IMG/VR virus record: IMGVR_UViG_3300033153_002816
Coordinates: 1 to 20,533 of that record
Length of the DNA stretch: 20,533 nt
Strand: one strand, 5' to 3'
Source of the DNA: a virus
Below, in pieces: positions 13,892 to 20,533 of this stretch. Under the pieces are notes generated by a model. That model did no database searches and had not been told where the DNA came from. It was given only the letters and a program-made list of their open reading frames with translations. The translations under genes were made by a program, and so were the position numbers. Each line of letters begins with the position of its first letter. Within the stretch, counting starts at the first letter, position 1.

Positions 13892-16800
13892 ATGACTAAA
13901 GCAGAAGCGGAAGCCTTTTTAGATTCCAGTAGTGCCCCTGTTGAAAAACAGAGTGGGAGAATGTCTGCGGAAGAAGCGGCAGCATTTCTTGATAAGCCAA
14001 AAGATAATGTTATATCTTATGTAGCTAAAGAAGTTGCAGCCACTCCTCGTGTAGTAGGTTCAACACTGGCTGGATTAGTGGCTTGGCCTATACAAAAATC
14101 GTATGGTATTATGACCCTCGCTACAGGTGGGACAGCAGAGGAAGCATATGCATCTGAAGAGTTTGTTGCCAGTAAGATACCTAAATTTTTACAGCCTAAA
14201 TCCGGTGCTGAGAATGCTGCTATAAATAAGTTGGGTGCTGCTATGGAAGTGGCATTGAAACCCGCTACCATGGCTGGTGAGGCATCAACAAAGAATTGGG
14301 GTAAACGTGCAGGATATATTACTACATTGGTAAGTGAATTATTAATGTTTAAAGGTTTACATAAAGCAGGTACTGCTGGTAAAATTAATCTTAAAACAAA
14401 GAAAGCCTCAGAGCAAGTTCTGAAAAAGAAACTCCAAGCTCTCACACCTGACGAGAGATTCTATATTAAAGAACTGGTTAAAGAACATAAAATAAAACCG
14501 TTCAAACCTAAGAAAAAAGATAGAGAAGAGATAGAGAGGAAGATGCAGGAGTCTGATCCTGAGAAACAGAATGTAGAAACTACTCTAATTAAGGAGGCAT
14601 TTGAACAAGAGTTCTTAGATAAGAAAGTAGTCGAGAAAGTAAAAGAAAAAGTAGAAAAGAAAATAGAGAAAAAGAAATTAAAGAAAGAAGAAAAGAAGGT
14701 AGTAAAAGAAAAAATAGAAGAGGAAGTAAAACCAGAAGTAGAGAAGAGAGAGGTAGTTACTAAACCAACAAAATCTTCTGATATAAAATTAAAGAAGGAA
14801 GATGTAAAACAAAAACCGAAGGAAGTAAAGTATTCTTATAATCAATTAGATACTCCTACTATACGTATGCTCGGTGGTAATACATACACAGGCACACCTC
14901 TTACTAAAGCGTGGTCTTTGTCTAAGCACACAGAGAAAATGCGTAATGAAGTACGTGCGTCCTTTGAGGTAGCGAAAGAGAAAGCCCGTAAAGCAGGAGA
15001 AGTATTAAAGGTAGAAGAAGCAAAGAGTGGAGATGTAGTAAAGAGATATACAAAAGGATTCAATGTTAAAGGTAAGAAAACCAAAGACTCCGGTTATGTT
15101 TCTATGGATGTTATAGGTGAAAGAAAAACTACGTACACTAATGTTAAAGGAGAGAAGGTAACAACTACTATTGCAGAAAGAATTATTGATGCAAAGAAAC
15201 AACGGATAGTAAAACAAGGAAAGAAAGCTGAGAAACCTGTTGTTGTAAAAGATCCAACAAAAGGACTACGTGAAAAAACACCCCAAGACACGGAGGTATT
15301 TAGAAAACTAGTTCCTATTGATACGAATAAGAAATCTAAAACATTTGGTAAGGAAATAACACGCAACAATATAGCTATTAAAGTAGTTAAACGAATTAAA
15401 AACACCAGTATGTTAGCGAAAGATTTCTCCTATGATATATTAAACAACGTAGCGAGAGATGCTATATGGAAGTATGTTAGAAAATTAGATCCCACTGATG
15501 TAGATGCATTCTTAAATGGTAAAGTAACCAGCAAGATAAAGGGTACTGCATATAAGGCAGCCGAAGGTGCTGTTAAAAACCATATCAAAAAACAATTGGG
15601 AGTGAAGCAGGGTAAGACTCGACACCGTGTTGATAAAGAACTAAAGAATCAAACATTCAGAGAAGCAAAAGAATATAAAGAAGATGGTGGTAGAAGTGGT
15701 TCCATTGAAGAGGGTGCGGAAGCTCCTAGTTCTGGCAAGTCAGTTAGAGATAAGTATCTAGGGAAGAAACAAACTGATGAGGCAGCTTACAAAGAAGTAA
15801 AAGACACAGCTTCTAAACCTAAAACCTTAACTAAAGAAGAGTATCTCAAAGCTAAAAGCAAGGAAGCTGCTGCTGAAGCTACAGTGAGAGACAAAACACA
15901 AGCAGAATATAAGAAGAGTTCCGAGAAATTTAAAACTCATAGACCTACCAAAGCGAGTAAGAAAGGTAAGACAACTAGAGCTGAAAGAAAGAGAGAACAA
16001 TTAGCAATACAAGCAGCAACTAAGGCTTCCATTGGTGCTGGTAGTAAAGCAATTACAAAAAAGAAAGTTAAGAAAGTAAAGGAACATCCAGTAACAACTG
16101 AAGGTGGTACTACTCTATATAGTGGATTTCCATTACACAAAGCAGTAGAAGCATATATAAAACATACGAAAGGTAATACATGGGAACACTTAGCTGAGAG
16201 AGTATTTCCAAAAGTTATGGATAAGATACCTCTGATTGGTAAGCCTATCAATAGGGCTTTACTATATAAGTACAGAGGAACCATGAAGAAAACGAAAAAG
16301 TTTATGAATAGCATGGAAGACATGCAACGCCATCAGGCTGTTGGTAGGGAGTACGCTATCAATCTTGGTAACAGATTGCAAGCATTGCCAGAAGCAGCTC
16401 AGTTGAAGGTAGCTCAGAGTATTAAGGGGAAGATGCCCGAGAATATGAGTAAGCTAGAGAAGGCTCTAGTTACAGAGGTACGAGATACATTCATCGCTTT
16501 AGGTAAACAAGCTACTGATTTAGGTTTATTAAATAAGAAAACTTTCTTCAAGAACGTAGGAAAGTATATGCCTAGATTGTATACTAGGATGGAGTATAAA
16601 AAATTAATAAAAAGATATGGAGAGCAAGCACCAGATACACTAGGATTAGATAGGTTTCAATCCCGATTAGATTTAACTAAGGAGAGAAGAAAAGCTCTTG
16701 GTGAGATACTAACTCCGGGTTATCCTGTAGCTAAAGGTATCATTCAGTTAACTCATGATATAGAGATGGGTAAATTCTTTTCGGAAATTTCTAAGAATAA

Positions 16801-18370
16801 GAATTGGACTTTCAATCCTAAGTCTAAGAAGGCTATACCCAAAGGCTTTAGAAAATTACCTATGAATAAAAGATTAGGTAAGCTATCTGGTCAGCGTGTA
16901 CATGCAGAAATATATGAAGATATTACTGCTGTTATACGGGAGCAATCTAAAGGAGAACGAACCAGAGCGAAGATGTTAGCAGCATGGAAGTTTGGTAAGG
17001 TAGTACTATCTCCAAAAACACATGCTAGGAATATGATGTCTAATGCTATCCTCGCTCATCTTGGAGGGATGCCTCTTTATGAACAACCTTACTTTTTATA
17101 TAGAGCAGCTCAAGAAATGCGTGGTAAAAAATCTTATTGGGTAGCAGCTAGTAAAGAAGGATTGATGAAGAGTACCTTCACACATGCTGAATTGAAATCC
17201 ATGTTCCGAGACGTTGAAATACAACTGAAGGGTGCTAAAGCTGGTAGTATGGCAGAGAAGATGGGTACAATAGGCAACCTATGGGAGAAAGGAAAGCAAG
17301 GTGCGTCATGGGCTGCTAAGAAATATGAAGCAGAAGAGCAATGGTTTAAGGTAGCTAAGTTTATACACAACGTAGAGAGACGCAAGATGCCGTTTAAAGA
17401 GGCGGCAATAGATGCGGAGAAATGGCTATTCAACTATTCTAAAGTAACAAAAGCACAACATAAGTATAGAACTAAATGGTACGGTGCTCCATTCGCTACA
17501 TTCACAATGAAAGCAATGCCTAGAATAGCGGAAGCTGCGGTCACTACACCACATAGATTCTTATTACCTGCTGCTATGATATATGGATTAGAGCAGGCAG
17601 CAATGGAGTTTGTTGGTGATACTCCAGAACAATATGAAGGGAAGAAAGAACATCGACCTGATTTCATGAAGGGTGGACTGACTAAATATCTTCCTAGTTT
17701 TCCACGAGTTCCATTCATAGATGATGATGGTAGAGAACACTATCTGAGTCTGTCTTATATATTACCGTGGGGTGATATAGCAGAGAGTGGTGGATTTGCG
17801 GGAGTGATTCCCGGTGGTATATCTCCATTGGGTATGCCAATGGTTAGTGAGTTAGCACAGCAAGCTACTACTCGTGGTTATGATTTTTTTATGCAGAGAG
17901 ATATAGTTCCTGAGACTGAACTCGCTGGTAAATCTACTATGGGTAAAATTAAAACACATGCGAAATACAGAGCAGCACATCTTGCTAAGACAGCATTACC
18001 TACCCCTATAATTGGGGCAGCTAAAATATATCAGGCTGGGAAAGGTAAGGTGAATGCGAGAGGTAAGGAGAGGGCTGCTAGTCTAGTATTACTAGATGAA
18101 TTATTAGGACTCAAAGTATATCCTGTGGATTACGTGGATCAAATGGTCAGGACAGTTGGTAAGATACACCCGAAGAAAGGTATGCTAGCCGGTAGGATTA
18201 AAAGACAAATCAAAACTATGCATATTAAAAGGTCAGCATTAAAGAAAAAGGGTAGGAGTTATAAATATATAGACGAACAAATTGAAGGGAAGATAAAACA
18301 ATTAAAAGGTTTGGCAAAAGAAGTATCTGAAAAAGGTAAATCATTTAGCAAAATAAAGGGGGACAAATAA
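13892..18370 (+). CDS. Giant multidomain internal virion / large polyvalent-type protein
   Basis: A 1492-residue protein. Two short related motifs open it (E-A-E-A-F-L-D at about 5-11 and E-E-A-A-A-F-L-D at about 26-33). Then come a hydrophobic helical region (about 50-165) and a K/E-rich linker (about 236-313). A related motif occurs twice, G-G-N-T-Y-T-G-T-P-L-x-K-A near 325 and G-G-T-T-L-Y-S-G-F-P-L-H-K-A near 736. Between them, about 506-614, is a helical segment with a loose sigma-70 region 2 look. From about 1030, S-P-K-T-H-A-R-N-M-M-S-N begins a helical domain to about 1240 ending in A-P-F-A-T-F-T-M-K; this resembles the helical domain near the end of large phage polyvalent proteins. 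Likely packaged in the virion and ejected with DNA, as T7 gp16 is. No lytic transglycosylase motif was identified. Confidence 0.6.
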   Translation: MTKAEAEAFLDSSSAPVEKQSGRMSAEEAAAFLDKPKDNVISYVAKEVAATPRVVGSTLAGLVAWPIQKSYGIMTLATGGTAEEAYASEEFVASKIPKFLQPKSGAENAAINKLGAAMEVALKPATMAGEASTKNWGKRAGYITTLVSELLMFKGLHKAGTAGKINLKTKKASEQVLKKKLQALTPDERFYIKELVKEHKIKPFKPKKKDREEIERKMQESDPEKQNVETTLIKEAFEQEFLDKKVVEKVKEKVEKKIEKKKLKKEEKKVVKEKIEEEVKPEVEKREVVTKPTKSSDIKLKKEDVKQKPKEVKYSYNQLDTPTIRMLGGNTYTGTPLTKAWSLSKHTEKMRNEVRASFEVAKEKARKAGEVLKVEEAKSGDVVKRYTKGFNVKGKKTKDSGYVSMDVIGERKTTYTNVKGEKVTTTIAERIIDAKKQRIVKQGKKAEKPVVVKDPTKGLREKTPQDTEVFRKLVPIDTNKKSKTFGKEITRNNIAIKVVKRIKNTSMLAKDFSYDILNNVARDAIWKYVRKLDPTDVDAFLNGKVTSKIKGTAYKAAEGAVKNHIKKQLGVKQGKTRHRVDKELKNQTFREAKEYKEDGGRSGSIEEGAEAPSSGKSVRDKYLGKKQTDEAAYKEVKDTASKPKTLTKEEYLKAKSKEAAAEATVRDKTQAEYKKSSEKFKTHRPTKASKKGKTTRAERKREQLAIQAATKASIGAGSKAITKKKVKKVKEHPVTTEGGTTLYSGFPLHKAVEAYIKHTKGNTWEHLAERVFPKVMDKIPLIGKPINRALLYKYRGTMKKTKKFMNSMEDMQRHQAVGREYAINLGNRLQALPEAAQLKVAQSIKGKMPENMSKLEKALVTEVRDTFIALGKQATDLGLLNKKTFFKNVGKYMPRLYTRMEYKKLIKRYGEQAPDTLGLDRFQSRLDLTKERRKALGEILTPGYPVAKGIIQLTHDIEMGKFFSEISKNKNWTFNPKSKKAIPKGFRKLPMNKRLGKLSGQRVHAEIYEDITAVIREQSKGERTRAKMLAAWKFGKVVLSPKTHARNMMSNAILAHLGGMPLYEQPYFLYRAAQEMRGKKSYWVAASKEGLMKSTFTHAELKSMFRDVEIQLKGAKAGSMAEKMGTIGNLWEKGKQGASWAAKKYEAEEQWFKVAKFIHNVERRKMPFKEAAIDAEKWLFNYSKVTKAQHKYRTKWYGAPFATFTMKAMPRIAEAAVTTPHRFLLPAAMIYGLEQAAMEFVGDTPEQYEGKKEHRPDFMKGGLTKYLPSFPRVPFIDDDGREHYLSLSYILPWGDIAESGGFAGVIPGGISPLGMPMVSELAQQATTRGYDFFMQRDIVPETELAGKSTMGKIKTHAKYRAAHLAKTALPTPIIGAAKIYQAGKGKVNARGKERAASLVLLDELLGLKVYPVDYVDQMVRTVGKIHPKKGMLAGRIKRQIKTMHIKRSALKKKGRSYKYIDEQIEGKIKQLKGLAKEVSEKGKSFSKIKGDK

Positions 18371-18371
18371 A

Positions 18372-18800
18372 ATGGGTTGGTTAACAGCAATAAAAACTTT
18401 TGTAGTTGGGGCACCGAAAATAGCCACAGATGTATTCGATAAGGATGGTGGGTTACTCGCCAAAGCAGGTGGGTTCATAAACGACCTACACTATTCTGAT
18501 GTAGAGAAAGCGAGAGACGCATTTAAAATTGGAGAGGCAGTTACAAAGTTTGTGGAAACAACACTCCAAGAATCAACGGAGCGTAGTAAAACTAGAAGGG
18601 TAATCGCTACACTGTGGATTAAAGTGCAGTTAGCATTAGTCTTAATGACAGCAATCTGTATTCCATTTAAAGAAGAATTAGCAATAAAGTATTTTGAATT
18701 GGCAACTTGTAATGTAATGTTATGGGGTACTGGTTCAATCATATGCTTCTTCTTTGGAGCTTACGTATGGGGAACTTATGTAAAAGGAAAAAAGGGATAG
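18372..18800 (+). CDS. Holin-like membrane protein
   Basis: A 142-residue protein. The N-terminal half is helical and soluble; E-S-T-E-R-S-K-T-R-R at about 67-76 precedes two hydrophobic stretches at about 79-99 and 113-136, followed by a Lys-rich tail. The T-x-R-S-x-x-R-R motif before membrane segments resembles the 3TM holin family described from gene transfer agents, though I count only two clear transmembrane helices here. Holins oligomerise in the inner membrane and trigger lysis. The gene sits at the end of the late block, as expected, with GGGGGA ahead of its ATG. Other small membrane proteins cannot be excluded. Confidence 0.6.
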   Translation: MGWLTAIKTFVVGAPKIATDVFDKDGGLLAKAGGFINDLHYSDVEKARDAFKIGEAVTKFVETTLQESTERSKTRRVIATLWIKVQLALVLMTAICIPFKEELAIKYFELATCNVMLWGTGSIICFFFGAYVWGTYVKGKKG

Positions 18801-18801
18801 T

Positions 18802-20106
18802 ATGAGTGAATTAACTAGTACTGGACATTATAAAGCTAGAGGGTTAAAAGGGTTAGCTTCTGACACATGGAATATGTTTAAACCAAGTGAAGAGTCAACC
18901 AAGTTGGGTAGAACTATGTCTACTGGATCTCCTATTAGTGCTAAAGATGCCATTGCTGGTGGGTTATGGTCAGCATTAGATGCATTCCCCGGTGGTGCAT
19001 TAGCTGGGATGACAGCAAAAACATTTGGTAAACAATTGGGTAAACGTTTATCTAAATTGAGAAAGTCATTTAATCCTGTGAAAGATGACCTCGCAATGTG
19101 GCCCGGTATTCATGGTAATAGGGAGCTAGCTGATGTTGGTAAAATATTACCAAATAAAGTACTACATAACATGAGAAAGCTGGATGTGAAAGCAAAAATA
19201 AGAAATGAATTCGGAGATCCTAACTTGGTTACTAAGGCTAGGAATGTACGCTATGTTGGAATGAAAGATTCCGATATAATACTCACACCGGCAGCTAGTA
19301 AAAAGAATGCTTTTCATGAAGGCGATCATTCATATTTAAATTCTATCAGGAAAGATTACACACCACAGGGTATGCGTGCTGACTTAATAGAAACTTTTTC
19401 AGAGGGTGTAACCAAAAAAACATTTAAAGCGTATGAAAGAAAACTAAACGAGAAACATGCTGAAGCTATGGCAGCGAGTGTAACAAATAGAATGGAGAAG
19501 ATAGTAAAGAAGCATGGTAGGAAAGCAATAAAAGAAGGTAAGTTTAGAATAACAGAAAAGAGTTGGAGTGCATTGAGTGATGCTCACTCTAAAAAAATAT
19601 TAAAGGGATACGAAAAGGCTGACCCGAAACATTACAAGAAGATAAAAGATAGACTAATACGAACCCGTGCTAATGATTTAAAAGTAGACAAACTCGTTAA
19701 GAAAAGAAAGTTCGATGAGGCTGCAAAAAGTGAAGATGATTTTTTTATTAGAGAACAAATAAAAGGAACTGTTAGAAAACTAGATAGCACAAGTAAGAGG
19801 TTCCCTAGTGCAGTTAAGAGTCATGCAGAAGCAACAGCATTAGGAAAGAAATACCCACTGAAAGAATTAAACAGGGTCATGCTGAAAGAACGTAAAGCTA
19901 GTCAAAATTTAGTTGAGAAAGCTGGGGGTAAATCTGATGATGAATGGATGTCTCTGATGAATAGGTCACAGGAACATGCTCTGAGGAGTCAGGGTGCGAG
20001 GGAATCTATTGAAGCATCTTATGTTACTAGTAAGAAAGGAATCTACGGTGAGACTCCTTTCAAACCAGCAGAAGTAAATACATGGCTCCATGGTAAACTA
20101 AAATAG
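18802..20106 (+). CDS. Basic helical protein with HExxH metallopeptidase-like motif
   Basis: A 434-residue Lys/Arg-rich protein. A Gly/Ala-rich hydrophobic patch lies at about 50-75. The key feature is H172-E-G-D-H176, preceded by small hydrophobic residues, with E197 and E201 (I-E-T-F-S-E-G) about 21-25 residues later. HExxH plus a downstream Glu is the zinc site pattern of gluzincin-type peptidases. The remainder is charged helix. It follows the holin gene by 1 base with AGGGA upstream and is the last gene of this strand before convergent genes. It might process virion proteins or take part in host-envelope entry; by position an envelope-degrading role is also conceivable, but no endolysin fold was recognised. 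A chance HExxH is possible. Confidence 0.5.
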   Translation: MSELTSTGHYKARGLKGLASDTWNMFKPSEESTKLGRTMSTGSPISAKDAIAGGLWSALDAFPGGALAGMTAKTFGKQLGKRLSKLRKSFNPVKDDLAMWPGIHGNRELADVGKILPNKVLHNMRKLDVKAKIRNEFGDPNLVTKARNVRYVGMKDSDIILTPAASKKNAFHEGDHSYLNSIRKDYTPQGMRADLIETFSEGVTKKTFKAYERKLNEKHAEAMAASVTNRMEKIVKKHGRKAIKEGKFRITEKSWSALSDAHSKKILKGYEKADPKHYKKIKDRLIRTRANDLKVDKLVKKRKFDEAAKSEDDFFIREQIKGTVRKLDSTSKRFPSAVKSHAEATALGKKYPLKELNRVMLKERKASQNLVEKAGGKSDDEWMSLMNRSQEHALRSQGARESIEASYVTSKKGIYGETPFKPAEVNTWLHGKLK

Positions 20107-20111
20107 TTTAC
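20093..20111. terminator. Weak hairpin at the convergent gene junction
   Basis: A perfect 7-base inverted repeat (GTAAACT and AGTTTAC) with a 5-base loop spans both stop codons, TAG 20104-20106 on plus and TAA 20108-20110 on minus. A T-rich tail follows on the plus strand (20113-20122). The stem has only two G/C pairs, so termination would be weak; only the plus direction has a U tract. Confidence 0.3.
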
Positions 20112-20407
20112 ATATTTCTTTTACTATCTAATCCTTCCAGCCTCTTTAGTTCTATATCAATATACTCCTTGGCTTTCCTCAAGTCAAGGACTTTATCATC
20201 CTTCAATCCAGCCCTCCAGATATATTTCATAGCACTCCCCAATGGAAAGTTCATATGCTTAACAATATCTATACACTCAATTCCACTAGGATGTGATGTA
20301 TAGTGTGATGGGTTATGTACGACATCCTCTTTTACTTTATACCCCTGTGTTGTATTTTCTATTACATCTTCACAAACTAATGCCGGCTCCAATAGTTTAC
20401 CATTCAT
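20108..20407 (-). CDS. DUF3310 family protein
   Basis: A 99-residue protein on the minus strand. Residues about 31-90 match the DUF3310 pattern: N-P-S-H-Y, then I-E-C-I-D-I-V, then A-M-K-Y-I-W-R-A-G-L-K, then D-L-R-K-A-K-E-Y-I. The family is common in phages, in the early/metabolic region; T7 gp1.7, a nucleotide kinase, carries a related segment, but whether this short protein is an enzyme is unknown. It lies 1 base after the stop of the upstream minus-strand gene and converges on the HExxH gene with 1 base between stops. A run of seven G (20414-20420, minus sense) acts as the ribosome binding site. Confidence 0.88.
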   Translation of the reverse strand: MNGKLLEPALVCEDVIENTTQGYKVKEDVVHNPSHYTSHPSGIECIDIVKHMNFPLGSAMKYIWRAGLKDDKVLDLRKAKEYIDIELKRLEGLDSKRNM

Positions 20408-20408
20408 G

Positions 20409-20533
20409 TTACACCCCCCCTAATAGTTTTTGTTTATACCATTCAGGTAATCCATGTGTTGATTGTCTCAACAAGTCTTTACCAAAATGATTCCATAGGA
20501 ATTGGCGAATCTCTTCCTCACATTCTTCTGTGA
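20409..20533 (-). CDS. C-terminal fragment of an unidentified phage protein (5' end outside window)
   Basis: The minus-strand frame is open from the window edge to TAA at 20409-20411. It gives 40 residues with an acidic start, then I-R-Q-F-L-W-N-H-F-G-K-D-L-L and a tail E-W-Y-K-Q-K-L-L-G-G-V. It is too short for a family call. The 1-base spacing to the DUF3310 start indicates a shared minus-strand operon. The open frame, the operon spacing and a fitting C-terminal G-run/stop arrangement support a real gene. Confidence 0.55.
   Translation of the reverse strand, partial: TEECEEEIRQFLWNHFGKDLLRQSTHGLPEWYKQKLLGGV

Noticed and set aside
20293-20490. 65-codon plus-strand open frame opposite the DUF3310 gene
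   Set aside because: It overlaps two better-supported minus-strand genes and has no family pattern.
1-20533. tRNA genes, promoters and insertion sequences
   Set aside because: Nearly all bases are coding with gaps of a few bases; no cloverleaf, transposase or convincing -10/-35 pair was found by eye.

Overview
The window is a late (structural) gene block of a tailed double-stranded DNA phage or prophage, most likely with a short-tailed (podovirus-like) virion. The evidence is a tightly packed run of same-strand genes with good Shine-Dalgarno sites and gaps of a few bases. It encodes two adaptor-type head-tail connector proteins, a large nozzle/hub-like protein, tail appendage and tail-collar proteins, a series of Gly-rich, coiled-coil and very large internal-virion-type proteins, and a holin-like membrane protein. 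The DNA is AT-rich by eye. The host cannot be named from the sequence. No tRNA, CRISPR array, insertion sequence, integrase or attachment site was seen, and no gene-free stretch exceeds 300 bases.

Layout. 1-237 is the C-terminal end of a phage surface/appendage-type protein. 240-4442 is an unusual four-gene cassette: a Cys-rich repeat protein, a radical SAM enzyme without a SPASM domain, a protein that looks like a distant pantothenate-synthetase (PanC)-type HxGH nucleotidyl-transfer ligase, and a radical SAM/SPASM enzyme. 4446-10368 is the connector-tail block (adaptor, adaptor, nozzle, appendage, duplicated tail-collar protein). 10373-18370 is an ejection/internal-virion-like block ending in a 1492-residue giant protein. 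18372-20106 holds a holin-like protein and a protein with an HExxH motif. On the opposite strand, converging on the block, are a DUF3310 protein (20108-20407) and the end of another gene (20409-20533).

Most interesting part. The Cys-rich protein has an N-terminal region built from three motifs of a kind I associate with surface/appendage proteins. This is followed by ten C-x2-C-x3-C units, one of them shortened to C-x-C-x3-C, and a final CxxC. The SPASM enzyme has a C-terminal extension with two copies of a motif matching that shortened unit (C-x-C-x3-C-Y-N-E, and a copy with the third Cys changed to Ser). My inference is that the cassette is a phage-borne, RiPP-like post-translational modification system. 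In it the two radical SAM enzymes, perhaps with the PanC-like ligase, modify the Cys repeats of a virion surface protein, and the maturase tail mimics the substrate. The chemistry is not readable from sequence; thioether (Cys to alpha- or beta-carbon) crosslinks are the leading guess because many SPASM maturases of Cys-rich peptides make them.

How the genes fit together. One polycistronic late transcript probably supplies the virion surface protein and its modifying enzymes, then the neck and tail, then the ejected internal proteins, then lysis functions. The opposite-strand genes look like the end of an early/metabolic operon.
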